A stretch of 34,934 bases of DNA from Planctomycetia bacterium (lineage in GTDB: Bacteria; Planctomycetota; UBA1135; GCA-002686595). A model generated the notes under the pieces. It made no database searches, had not been told where the DNA came from, and saw only the letters and a list, made by a program, of their open reading frames with translations. The stretch covers positions 1-34,934 of the forward strand of contig SYGM01000171.1 of assembly GCA_005799545.1 (NCBI GenBank), written 5' to 3'. Position numbers and translations under genes: made by a program. Below, in pieces: positions 26,192 through 34,748 of this stretch (position 1 is the stretch's first letter; every line of letters begins with the position of its first letter).

Positions 26192-28411
26192 ATGGTCCAA
26201 TCCTCGTTCCCCGTAACGCTGGTCTTTCCGCCCCAGGGCCACTTCACGCAGCCCTATCTCGCGCTGCCTTGCCTCAAGGCCTTCCTCCAGGCGAACAACT
26301 TCCCGGATGTCGAGCTGATCGACGCCAACATCGAGGCGTACGACCACTTCCTCTCCGCGGCGTACCTCGCCAAGTCAGCCGAGCGCGTGCGGGCGCGTCT
26401 CGCGCTTGCGCAGTATTCCTCGCGCACTGAGCTCTCGTTCCGCGATCTCGCGGGCTACCGCGCGGCGGCCGAGAGTGCCGCATCCGCCAAGGCCCTGATC
26501 GAGCGCGTCGAGGGCGCCAAGCGCGTGCTGCGCGGCGACGGGTTCGAGGACATGGACCGCTACGTGCCGGCTGTGCGCACGCTGTACCACGGTCTGCGTC
26601 TGGTTTCGGCTGCGCACCATCCGGCGAGCCTGACGCCGCACAATTTCACGACCAGCTATTCGCTGGAGCGCTCTCATGAGGTGTTCGCAGCCACGCGCGA
26701 TGAGCAGCAGAACCCCTTCATCGAGTACTTCAGGAGCGAGCTCCTGCCGCGCATCGTCGCGCGGCGTCCGCGCGTGCTGGGCATCTCGATCATCTACGGC
26801 AGCCAGCTGATCCCCGGCCTGACGCTGGCGCGACTGGTCAAGGAAGCCCTGCCCGATTGCCACATCACGGCCGGCGGCGGCTTCCTCGCCTACATCGGCG
26901 CCAAGCTGATGCGCGCGCCGGGCATCGGCGAGTTCCTCGACTCGATCATCTTCCACGAGGGTGAGAATCCGCTGCTCGCGCTTTGCAAGGCGCTCGAATC
27001 AGGCAGTTCGCTCGAGACGATCGGTTCGCTCACCTGGGTCGACCGCAGGAGCGGCAGGAGCGTCGAGAACCCCCAAGGGCACCCGATCAAGCTCGATGCG
27101 GCGCCGGTGCCCGACTTCGACGGCCTGCCTTTTGAGAAGTACTTCTCGCCCGCGGTCGTGATCCCCTACGACATCAACCGCGGCTGCTACTACGGCGAGT
27201 GCACCTTCTGCACGCTGCCCACGGTGATCGGGCCGGGCTACCGCACACGGCGCGCGGCGACCATCGTCGATCATGTGCTCGCCCTGCGCGATCGCTACAA
27301 GACCGCGCACTTCAACTTCATCACCGACTGCATGCCGCCGGGCATGATCAAGGATCTGCCCGAGGAGCTGATCCGTCGCGAGGCCGGCATCACGTGGTGG
27401 GCGGATGCGCGCGTCGAGCCCAAGGCCTACACCGAGGAGGGCGCCAAGGTGCTGTACGACTCGGGCTGCCGCAAGCTGCTCTTCGGCTTCGAGACGGCGA
27501 CCCCGCGTCTGCTCAAAATGATGATGAAGGGCCAGAGCCTCAAGAGCACGGTGCAGGTCGCCACGAACTGCGCCAAGGTCAACATCAGCGTCACTTTCTA
27601 CGCGATGGTGGGCTTCCCCAGCGAAACGCGCGAGGAGGCGCGCGCCACGGTTGATTTCCTCGTGCAGCACTCCGATGTGGTGCGCGAGGTTTCGCTGCAG
27701 ACCTTCCACATCGACGAGGTCGCCCAGACCTACAAGCGCCCGGAGGATTTCGGCATCACGATCCTCGACGATCCTTCGGCTGACATCGAGCTGTACCACG
27801 ACTACGTCTCCGAGACCGGCATGACGCAGACCGAGGCGGCCGAGGTCTTCGAGGAGATGATGAGCGCCCTGCGCCGGCACTTCCCGATCTTCTCGGGCGA
27901 CAACATCTTCTACTTCATGCAGAAGAGTCACTACTTCCTGCATCTCGCCAAGGGCATCACTCCGGATCAGTTCGTCGAGCGCTGCCGCCAGCGCACGGCC
28001 GCGCGCGCCGCCCGGGGAGCGGATCCGCGCCTCGCGCCCTCGCGCGATCTGGAGTTCGTCGAGCTCAACTTCCCCTACGGAGCCACGCTGGCGAAGCTCG
28101 CTCACCCGCTGGCGCGCATGGTGCGCCCGGACTTCCTCACCGGACGGCATGTGGCGGGCGCCGAGGCGCAGGCCGAGCAGGAACTGGGCACGCTGGGTCG
28201 CGCGCACTCCGTGCTGGTCTACGATCCCGACAGCGCCGAGTTCGTTGAGCTGCGGCCGGACGGCAAGCGCGTGCTGGAGCTCTTGGCGCAGAAGGGCTCA
28301 CTGGGCGCGCTGCTGGAGGGCATCGATCCGGGCGACATGCCGGCGATCGAGAACGTGCGGCGCTTCGCCGGCGAGCTGCACCGGCTGGGTGTGCTGGCAC
28401 CGCGCTCCTGA
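26192..28411 (+). CDS. B12-binding-domain radical SAM protein with CX4CX2C motif and PqqD-like C-terminal domain
   Basis: 739 residues. An N-terminal cobalamin-type domain (to about 300) includes LGISIIYGSQLIPGL and HITAGGGFLAYIG. The cluster motif is GCYYGECTFC with Cys332, Cys337 and Cys340, that is CX4CX2C rather than the usual CX3CX2C. The radical SAM core continues with WWADARVEPKAY, KLLFGFETATPRLL and FYAMVGFPSETREEA. The last 70 residues (from about 669) read like a PqqD/RiPP-recognition fold: SVLVYDPDSAEFVELRPDG, RVLELL, then RFAGELHRLGVL. This C-terminal domain suggests a peptide substrate, and a 62-residue peptide gene follows 94 bp downstream. The radical SAM call is firm; the PqqD-like and peptide readings are inference. 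Confidence 0.87.
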   Translation: MVQSSFPVTLVFPPQGHFTQPYLALPCLKAFLQANNFPDVELIDANIEAYDHFLSAAYLAKSAERVRARLALAQYSSRTELSFRDLAGYRAAAESAASAKALIERVEGAKRVLRGDGFEDMDRYVPAVRTLYHGLRLVSAAHHPASLTPHNFTTSYSLERSHEVFAATRDEQQNPFIEYFRSELLPRIVARRPRVLGISIIYGSQLIPGLTLARLVKEALPDCHITAGGGFLAYIGAKLMRAPGIGEFLDSIIFHEGENPLLALCKALESGSSLETIGSLTWVDRRSGRSVENPQGHPIKLDAAPVPDFDGLPFEKYFSPAVVIPYDINRGCYYGECTFCTLPTVIGPGYRTRRAATIVDHVLALRDRYKTAHFNFITDCMPPGMIKDLPEELIRREAGITWWADARVEPKAYTEEGAKVLYDSGCRKLLFGFETATPRLLKMMMKGQSLKSTVQVATNCAKVNISVTFYAMVGFPSETREEARATVDFLVQHSDVVREVSLQTFHIDEVAQTYKRPEDFGITILDDPSADIELYHDYVSETGMTQTEAAEVFEEMMSALRRHFPIFSGDNIFYFMQKSHYFLHLAKGITPDQFVERCRQRTAARAARGADPRLAPSRDLEFVELNFPYGATLAKLAHPLARMVRPDFLTGRHVAGAEAQAEQELGTLGRAHSVLVYDPDSAEFVELRPDGKRVLELLAQKGSLGALLEGIDPGDMPAIENVRRFAGELHRLGVLAPRS

Positions 28412-28505
28412 GTGAGCCGGCTCCCAGCCTCGGGTCTCAAAGCTCCTGACGATGCGCGAGTTCTGAAGTCTTGCCGGAAGCGGCCTGCGGTGGTTGACTG
28501 ATGCC

Positions 28506-28694
28506 ATGAGCGCCTCAGACAAGGACAAGCAGCCGGCCCCCGGCACGGCTCCCAAGGCACCCGGCGCGCAGCGGCGCGAGGAGCGCACTGCGGACAAGCA
28601 GGCCGAGAAGATCGACTTCGCCAAGCTCGACCTCACGATCGAGAAAGTCGAGGAGCGCATCGCTCCCAGCGAGACCAACGTCTTCGACAAGTGA
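28506..28694 (+). CDS. Short charged peptide, candidate precursor of the upstream radical SAM enzyme
   Basis: 62 residues from ATG 28506 (TTG 28494 is an in-frame alternative). The N-terminal half is low-complexity, Lys/Pro/Ala-rich (SDKDKQPAPGTAPKAPG). The C-terminal half is amphipathic and ends LTIEKVEERIAPSETNVFDK. There is no signal peptide, Cys or membrane helix. I recall (V/L)EERIAP-type tails from other short planctomycete and acidobacterial peptides but cannot verify this here. It lies just after a radical SAM enzyme with a PqqD-like domain, and its stop overlaps or abuts the cytochrome start, which favours it being a real gene. It has no clear Shine-Dalgarno. Function is unknown. Confidence 0.6.
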   Translation: MSASDKDKQPAPGTAPKAPGAQRREERTADKQAEKIDFAKLDLTIEKVEERIAPSETNVFDK

Positions 28695-28696
28695 GC

Positions 28697-29707
28697 ATGC
28701 AGCTCGCTCCCGCACTCCCGCTGGCTCTGCTGGGTCTGCTGGGCTGGTCCCAGACCGAAGGTGCACAGGCGTGGAAGCTCGCCCCTCCCAAGCCGCTGCC
28801 GGACGCGCGGCCGGCCGAGCTGGAGCGCTGGAAAGAGCTGAGCTGCGCGGAGTGCCACGAGGATGTGACGCGCGAGTGGGCCCGCACCACGCATGCCATG
28901 GCGTGGATCGACCCGCTGTATCAGGAGAGCCTCAAGGAAAAGAAGAAGCCCGAGAGCTGCCACAACTGCCACATCCCCGAGCCGCTCAGCCATGTCGAAC
29001 CCGGCGCCAAGCCCAAATCGCGCGATCCGCAGCACAACTGGTCGCACTTCGGCATCGACTGCAACACCTGCCACCTCGGCAAGGAAGGCGAGATCCTCGG
29101 CCCCTTCGGAGCCCCCAACGAAGCGCACCGCAGCGTGGCAGCCGAGGCCTTCCGCCCTGAGAACCAGTCCGCGATGCTGTGCATCGGCTGCCACGCCACG
29201 AACATCGGCCCGGTGATCGGGATCGCACGCGATTTCGTCGAAACGGAGCAGGAAAAGAAGGGTCGCAGCTGCGTGGGCTGCCACATGGCCCCGCTCGAGC
29301 GCACGATCGCCAAGGACGCGACCACGGTGCGCAAGGGTCGCAGCCATGAGCTGCAGACGCCGCGCGATCCGGCCTTCCTGGCGCGCGCCTTCGAGTACCG
29401 CGCCCGTCGCGATGGCGCCAAGGTGCTCGTCGAGTTCGAAAATGTCTCCGGTCACCGCGTGCCGGGACTGATCGGGCGCGTGCTCGACATCGACGCCGAA
29501 TTGCTCGATGCGCAGGGCGTGAGCCTTGCGAAGGGGCGGCTATCCATCGATCACAAGCAGTTTGCGCCCGTCGACGGGGTGCTGACGCTGGAGCTTGAGG
29601 CGGCGAATGCCGCCGCAGGCGCCAAGGTGCTGCTCAAGGGCCTGCACGATGCGCCCGGCTACGAGACGCCGCAGCTGTTCCTCGAGCGCACGCTGGAGCT
29701 GCACTGA
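28697..29707 (+). CDS. Exported pentaheme c-type cytochrome
   Basis: 336 residues. The signal peptide (LAPALPLALLGLLGW...GAQA) sends it to the periplasm. Five CXXCH heme sites are visible, starting near residues 50, 88, 122, 162 and 192: CAECH, CHNCH, CNTCH, CIGCH and CVGCH. This resembles cytochrome c554-type multiheme proteins. The remaining about 130 residues look like a beta-sandwich domain with SGHRVPGL, common in multiheme cytochromes. The start is ATG 28697 or GTG 28691; the GTG would overlap the peptide stop (GTGA). Either way it is translationally coupled to the peptide gene. It probably carries electrons between enzymes outside the inner membrane; its partners are unknown. Confidence 0.88.
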   Translation: MQLAPALPLALLGLLGWSQTEGAQAWKLAPPKPLPDARPAELERWKELSCAECHEDVTREWARTTHAMAWIDPLYQESLKEKKKPESCHNCHIPEPLSHVEPGAKPKSRDPQHNWSHFGIDCNTCHLGKEGEILGPFGAPNEAHRSVAAEAFRPENQSAMLCIGCHATNIGPVIGIARDFVETEQEKKGRSCVGCHMAPLERTIAKDATTVRKGRSHELQTPRDPAFLARAFEYRARRDGAKVLVEFENVSGHRVPGLIGRVLDIDAELLDAQGVSLAKGRLSIDHKQFAPVDGVLTLELEAANAAAGAKVLLKGLHDAPGYETPQLFLERTLELH

Positions 29708-29760
29708 GTCAGGCCGGCGCGCACTAGCCAGACCACCCCGGCGGGCACGATACTGACGGG

Positions 29761-31266
29761 GTGCTCCCGCCCCTCCTCTTTGCGCTTCCCGCACTGTGCG
29801 TGCCAGCCCAGCAGTCCGGCTGCGCGACGATCGAGCGCTTTCTCGATGACTACCGCGCCGGCAAGGTGCAGCTCGACGAGGCCCGGCTGGGCGAACTGCG
29901 CGCGCGGGTGACCGACCTGCGCATCGCCTGGTCGATCGACTCCTCCCAGCAGCGCGCCAGCGCGGCCTGCCTGCTCGACCTGCTGGCGGTGACGCTGGAC
30001 CCCGCGAGCGCCTACGAGAGCACGACACCGCGCGCACAATTGCGACAAATGCTGCTGGATGTCTTCGCCCAGCACGCAAGCGCGGAATTGGATCGTTTTC
30101 TTTCCCGCGAAGTGCTCTCCATGGCGCAGAGTCAGCCGCTGCCGCGCCGCCTGGCCGCGCTGGCGCTGCTGGTGCGCAAGCCCAGCCCCGGCGTGATGCT
30201 CGCGCTGCTGCAGGCGACGCGCGATCCGGACGAACGTCTCCGCTCGCTGGCGCTGGAGGGCTTGAGCGGATGGCCCGACACGGGCGTGCACGGGCTGTTC
30301 CTCGGCCTGCTCGAGAACAGCCGGGAAAATGCGTCCTTGCGGGCGGCTGAAGCGCATTTTACCCGCGTCAAGCTGGGGGCGGGGACCCCGGAGGAGCGCC
30401 GGCTGGAGCCCCTGGTGCGCGCGGACATCGCGCGCGGCGACTGGCGCGCCGCCACGCGCGCGATCCAGCTCTCCCGCGCACTGGATGACACGAGCGCGAT
30501 GCCGCTCCTGATCCCCGCGCTCGAGCACTGGCAGCGCCGCGCAGAGGCCGGGCTGCAGTCGCTGCGCATTTTGCGTGAATTAGAGCGCTCGCTCGAGGAG
30601 CGCACGGGTTTCGGACTCGCATTTGATGTGAATGCATGGCGCGCGGCCTGGGCTGCGGCGAGCGCCGGCACGCGCCCGCCGCGAGCGGCGGCGGCCGTGC
30701 CCCGCACGCAGGCGGGTTTTTTCGCGCTGGAGATCTGGAGCGACCGCGTGACCTTCGTGATCGACCGCTCCGGCTCGATGAGCGACGTGATGAAGGGCCC
30801 GGAGGCCCGCACGCGCTGGCGCGAAGCCGTCGCGCAGCTGCTGCAGTGCGTGCGCGGGCTGGAGCAGGGTTCGCGCTTCAATGTGGTGCTGTTTCACGAC
30901 ATCGCCCAGCCCTGGAAGGAGGAGCTGGTGCCGGTCACGGCCGAGAACCTCGCCGAGCTGGGACGCTGGCTGGACATGACCCCGGGCGGATCGACCGCGC
31001 TCAAGGCCGGCATCGAACGCGGCCTGCTGGCATCCGGTGCCAAGGAGCGCAGCGGCGAGCGGCGCCTGTCCGAGGCCGACACCTTCGTCCTGCTGTGCGA
31101 CGGGGCCACCAACGAGGGGGTCGGCTGGGTGGCCCCTTTCCTTGAGCGGGTCCAGACGGTCAGCCGCACGCGCTTCCACGGGGTGCAGATCGGCACGAGC
31201 GGGGATGGAGCCCTCGAAGCCCTCGCGCGCGGGAGCACGGGGCAATTCCTGAGGATCGAGGGTTAG
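29761..31266 (+). CDS. Exported protein with HEAT-like N-terminal region and von Willebrand factor A domain
   Basis: 501 residues from GTG 29761. A short hydrophobic leader (LPPLLFALPALCVPAQQ) suggests export. Residues about 60-280 are helical and HEAT-like (RRLAALALLV, ERLRSLALEGLSGWPD). The vWA domain starts at about 322: VTFVIDRSGSM gives the MIDAS with Asp335, Ser337 and Ser339, and later PGGSTALKAG and LLCDGATNEG complete the metal site. Such domains bind partner proteins through a metal ion. It lies 53 bp after the cytochrome on the same strand and may belong to the same transcript. The stop is TAG. Confidence 0.82.
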   Translation: MLPPLLFALPALCVPAQQSGCATIERFLDDYRAGKVQLDEARLGELRARVTDLRIAWSIDSSQQRASAACLLDLLAVTLDPASAYESTTPRAQLRQMLLDVFAQHASAELDRFLSREVLSMAQSQPLPRRLAALALLVRKPSPGVMLALLQATRDPDERLRSLALEGLSGWPDTGVHGLFLGLLENSRENASLRAAEAHFTRVKLGAGTPEERRLEPLVRADIARGDWRAATRAIQLSRALDDTSAMPLLIPALEHWQRRAEAGLQSLRILRELERSLEERTGFGLAFDVNAWRAAWAAASAGTRPPRAAAAVPRTQAGFFALEIWSDRVTFVIDRSGSMSDVMKGPEARTRWREAVAQLLQCVRGLEQGSRFNVVLFHDIAQPWKEELVPVTAENLAELGRWLDMTPGGSTALKAGIERGLLASGAKERSGERRLSEADTFVLLCDGATNEGVGWVAPFLERVQTVSRTRFHGVQIGTSGDGALEALARGSTGQFLRIEG

Positions 31267-31276
31267 GAAATTTCAT

Positions 31277-31293
31277 TTGGCAAACAATTGGCA
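31277..31293 (+). promoter_or_regulatory. Sigma-54-like -24/-12 element upstream of nuoA
   Basis: TTGGCA (31277) and TTGGCA (31288) place GG at 31279-31280 and GC at 31291-31292, exactly ten bases apart as sigma-54 promoters require. The -12 half reads TTGGCA instead of TTGCA. It sits in an AT-rich island right after the vWA stop and about 205 bp before nuoA. It could also be chance or a direct-repeat operator. Confidence 0.33.
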
Positions 31294-31445
31294 GAAATAG
31301 CCTTACTCAGTTTTTCTTGATTCGAAGCCCGCCGACAACCTTTCCCGCGCCGCACCCTTTCCCCTGACCTTCGCGCTGGCTACACTGCCGCGCAAATTTT
31401 CACCCCCCACCGGCTACCGCGAGGCACCCCCCAATCCTGCGCGTC

Positions 31446-31453
31446 GGAAGGAG
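31446..31453 (+). promoter_or_regulatory. Shine-Dalgarno-like GGAAGGAG ahead of nuoA
   Basis: A strong site lies 10 bases before an in-frame TTG (31464) but 46 bases before the ATG (31500) that matches where NuoA homologs usually begin. The ATG itself has only a C-rich stretch ahead of it. The true nuoA start is therefore open. Confidence 0.4.
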
Positions 31454-31499
31454 CATCGCGGCCTTGCGCTGCGGCCCTACCCCCCGCGCCCCCCCGTTC

Positions 31500-31861
31500 A
31501 TGCTGCACGCCTATATCCCCATCCTGATCCTGCTGGTGGTCGTGCTCGGCTTCGTCGCGACCAACCTCGGGGTCAGCGAGCTGCTCGGACGCAGCCGCAA
31601 GAATGTCGGCAAGAAGGAAGCCTACGAGTGCGGCATGGAGCCCCATGGCTCGGCGCGCATCCGCCTCTCGATTCACTTCTATCTGGTCGCGGTGCTCTTC
31701 ATCCTGTTCGACGTGGAATCGATTTTCCTCGTCCTGTGGGCCGTGGGAGCGAACACGTTCAACGCGCAGGGCGTCGGAGCCTTCGTGCTGGTCGAGATCC
31801 TCGCCTTCGTGGCGATCCTCGGTCTGGCACTGGCCTACGTCTGGCGCAAAGGAGGACTGGA

Positions 31862-31874
<13 letters not shown>
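31500..31874 (+). CDS. nuoA: NADH-quinone oxidoreductase subunit A
   Basis: 124 residues, three membrane helices, typical NuoA length. The conserved loop [20 protein letters not shown] and [12 protein letters not shown] are diagnostic. NuoA lies in the membrane arm next to the quinone site of complex I. It is first of six visible nuo genes. An upstream TTG (31464) would add 12 residues and is favoured by a ribosome site. The 3' end overlaps nuoB by 13 bases. Confidence 0.95.
31848..31855 (+). promoter_or_regulatory. Consensus Shine-Dalgarno AAAGGAGG for nuoB inside nuoA
   Basis: This near-perfect anti-16S match lies six bases before ATG 31862 and fixes the nuoB start. It encodes the KGG near the NuoA C-terminus. 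Confidence 0.75.
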
Positions 31875-32476
<602 letters not shown>

Positions 32477-32482
32477 CGAATC

Positions 32483-33028
32483 ATGACGAGCACCCAAGAA
32501 CGAGTGCAGGCGGCGCTGGACGGCCTGCAGGCGAGTATCTCAAGCGCGCGCGATGGCATGCCGACCATCACGGTTCCCGCCGACAAGGTCCGCGAGGCCG
32601 TGCAGCGGCTCAAGGAGCGGGCGGGGTTTGAAACCAACACGCTGGTGACTGCGGTGGATCACTATCCGGCCGAGCCGCGCTACGAGCTGTGCTGGCAGTT
32701 CCTCTCGGTGAGCATGAACGACCGCGTGCGCCTGCATGCGCGCATTGGCGGCGATCAGCCCGCGATCGCTTCGATCATCGATCTGTTCCCGGGCGCCGCC
32801 TACTCCGAGCGCGAGTGCTTCGACATGTTCGGCATCGTGTTCACGGGGCACGCCGGCCTCAAGCGCCTGCTGATGCCCGAAGAATACGACCACTTCCCGC
32901 TGCGCAAGGACTTCCCCCACCACGGCATCGAGCCGGACCGGCTCTACCGCGAATGGGACAGAAAGCGCCGCGAGCGTCCGAGCAACACGGCTTTCCAGCA
33001 AGAACAGCAAGAAGAGGGGGCGCGCTGA
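32483..33028 (+). CDS. nuoC: NADH-quinone oxidoreductase subunit C
   Basis: 181 residues, the 30-kDa subunit of the peripheral arm. The family signature is clear: ERECFDMFGIVFTGH followed by LKRLLMPEEYDHFPLRKDFP. It is a separate protein, not fused to NuoD as in E. coli. The start is ATG 32483, six bases after nuoB, with no obvious Shine-Dalgarno. Confidence 0.95.
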   Translation: MTSTQERVQAALDGLQASISSARDGMPTITVPADKVREAVQRLKERAGFETNTLVTAVDHYPAEPRYELCWQFLSVSMNDRVRLHARIGGDQPAIASIIDLFPGAAYSERECFDMFGIVFTGHAGLKRLLMPEEYDHFPLRKDFPHHGIEPDRLYREWDRKRRERPSNTAFQQEQQEEGAR

Positions 33029-33033
33029 GAAAC

Positions 33034-34278
33034 ATGTCCGCTCAAACCACCTCCACCAAGGTCTTCGAGTACAACCCGACCGCGCTGCAGGGCGATGACC
33101 CGCTGCACGGCGAGCTGATGGAGCTCAACATGGGTCCGCAGCACCCGGCCACGCACGGCGTGCTGCGCATCAAGGTCGTGCTCGACGGCGAGACGATGAA
33201 GGAGATCGAGCCGGTCGTCGGCTACCTCCACCGCGGCAAGGAGAAGACCTGCGAGTCGCTGGGCTGGCGCAAGTTCTTCCCGCACACCGACCGCCTCGAC
33301 TACGTCCAGCCGCTGATGAACAACTGCGCGTACGCCATCGCGCTGGAGCAGCTCGGCGGCGTGCCGGTGCCCGAACGCGGGCAGATCATCCGCGTGATGC
33401 TGATGGAGATGTCGCGCATCGCCGCGCACCTGATCTATCTGGGCACCACGGCGATCGACCTGGGCGCCGTGACGATGTTCTTCTTCACGTTCAAGGAGCG
33501 CGAGACGATCTACACGTTCCTCGATGCCTACACCGGGCACCGCATGAACAACACCTATGTCCGCATCGGCGGCGTGTACGCCGATGTCAACGAGGACGTG
33601 GGCCGCGAGATCGAGAAGTGGTGCGACCACTTCCTCGGCGCCGTGGACGAGTACGAGAAGATGCTGACCGGCAACCGCATCTGGTACGACCGGAACCACA
33701 ACATCGGCATCGTGAGCAAGGAACTGGCGCTGGCCTGGTCGCTGACCGGTCCCAACCTGCGCGGCTCGGGCTTCGAGTGGGACCTGCGCAAGCAGCAGCC
33801 CTACTCCTCGTACGAGCGCTTCAACTTCGAGATCCCCGTGGGCACGACCGGCGACTGCTACGACCGCTACCTCGTGCGCGTCGAGGAGATGCGTCAGTCG
33901 ACGCGCATCATCCAGCAGGCGGTCAAGCTGCTGCGCGACACGCGCGGCGGCGAGTTCCTCGCCGATGACCGCCGCTACGTGCTGCCCCCCAAGGGCAAGG
34001 TGCACACCTCCATGGAGGAGCTGATCCACCAGTTCAAGATCGTGACCGACATGGCGCTGCCCAAGGGCGAAGCCTACGGCGCGGTCGAGTCCTCCAAGGG
34101 CGAGCTGGGCTTCTATGTCGTGTCGGACGGCACCAGCCACCCGCTGCGCTGCCACATCCGCGCGCCGGGCCTGATGAACGTGCAGGCGATCCCCGTGGTG
34201 ATGCGGGACCGCCTGTTCTCCGACACCGTTTCGATCATCGGTTCGCTGGACTTCGTGATGGGTGAGGTCGATCGCTGA
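33034..34278 (+). CDS. nuoD: NADH-quinone oxidoreductase subunit D
   Basis: 414 residues, the 49-kDa subunit that shapes the quinone cavity with NuoB. MGPQHPATHGVLR near the N-terminus, GYLHRGKEK, and the C-terminal LGFYVVSDGTSHPLRCHIRAPG are diagnostic. ATG 33034 is chosen because the open frame further upstream lies inside nuoC. The stop overlaps the nuoE start (TGATG). Confidence 0.97.
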   Translation: MSAQTTSTKVFEYNPTALQGDDPLHGELMELNMGPQHPATHGVLRIKVVLDGETMKEIEPVVGYLHRGKEKTCESLGWRKFFPHTDRLDYVQPLMNNCAYAIALEQLGGVPVPERGQIIRVMLMEMSRIAAHLIYLGTTAIDLGAVTMFFFTFKERETIYTFLDAYTGHRMNNTYVRIGGVYADVNEDVGREIEKWCDHFLGAVDEYEKMLTGNRIWYDRNHNIGIVSKELALAWSLTGPNLRGSGFEWDLRKQQPYSSYERFNFEIPVGTTGDCYDRYLVRVEEMRQSTRIIQQAVKLLRDTRGGEFLADDRRYVLPPKGKVHTSMEELIHQFKIVTDMALPKGEAYGAVESSKGELGFYVVSDGTSHPLRCHIRAPGLMNVQAIPVVMRDRLFSDTVSIIGSLDFVMGEVDR

Positions 34279-34748
34279 TGGCACTGCCTGAAAAGCTTGT
34301 GCGCGAGTTCGAAGAGCTCGCCAAGAAGTACCCCGACCGCAAGTCGGCCCTGATTCCGGCCCTGCACCGCTGCCAGGAGGAACTGGGCGGCTGGATCTCG
34401 CCGGAGACGATGGAAGATCTCGCGGCCTTCATCGGCATCGAGCCGGTCGAGGTGTACGGCGTGGCTTCCTTCTACCCGATGTTCCACCTCAAGCCGGTGG
34501 GACGCCACATGGTCAGCGTCTGCCACAACATCTCGTGCGAGCTGCGCGGCGCCAGCGAGATCATGGAGCATGTCTGCCGCGTCACCGGCGCCAAGCCCTA
34601 CGGCACCTCGCCCGACGGCAAGTTCACCGTCTGGCCGGTGGAGTGCCAGGGTGCCTGCGCCAACGCCCCGATGATCGATCTCGACGGCGTGTACCACGAA
34701 GACCTGACACCTGAGAAGGTCGAGAAGATTCTCGGAGGCGTGAAATGA
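34278..34748 (+). CDS. nuoE: NADH-quinone oxidoreductase subunit E
   Basis: 156 residues, the 24-kDa thioredoxin-like subunit with the N1a [2Fe-2S] cluster. The ligands are Cys82, Cys87, Cys123 and Cys127 (VCHNISC and ECQGAC). The N-terminal helix bundle (LIPALHRCQEELGGWI) and VYGVASFYPMF are typical. It overlaps nuoF by four bases (ATGA). Confidence 0.96.
   Translation: MALPEKLVREFEELAKKYPDRKSALIPALHRCQEELGGWISPETMEDLAAFIGIEPVEVYGVASFYPMFHLKPVGRHMVSVCHNISCELRGASEIMEHVCRVTGAKPYGTSPDGKFTVWPVECQGACANAPMIDLDGVYHEDLTPEKVEKILGGVK

Noticed and set aside
26182..26192. Inverted repeat GGCGG-A-CCGCC next to the start of the second radical SAM gene
   Set aside because: It is short and GC-rich, so expected by chance at this base composition.
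28501..28509. Two-codon ORF ATG-CCA-TGA overlapping the peptide start
   Set aside because: It is too short to assess and probably coincidental.
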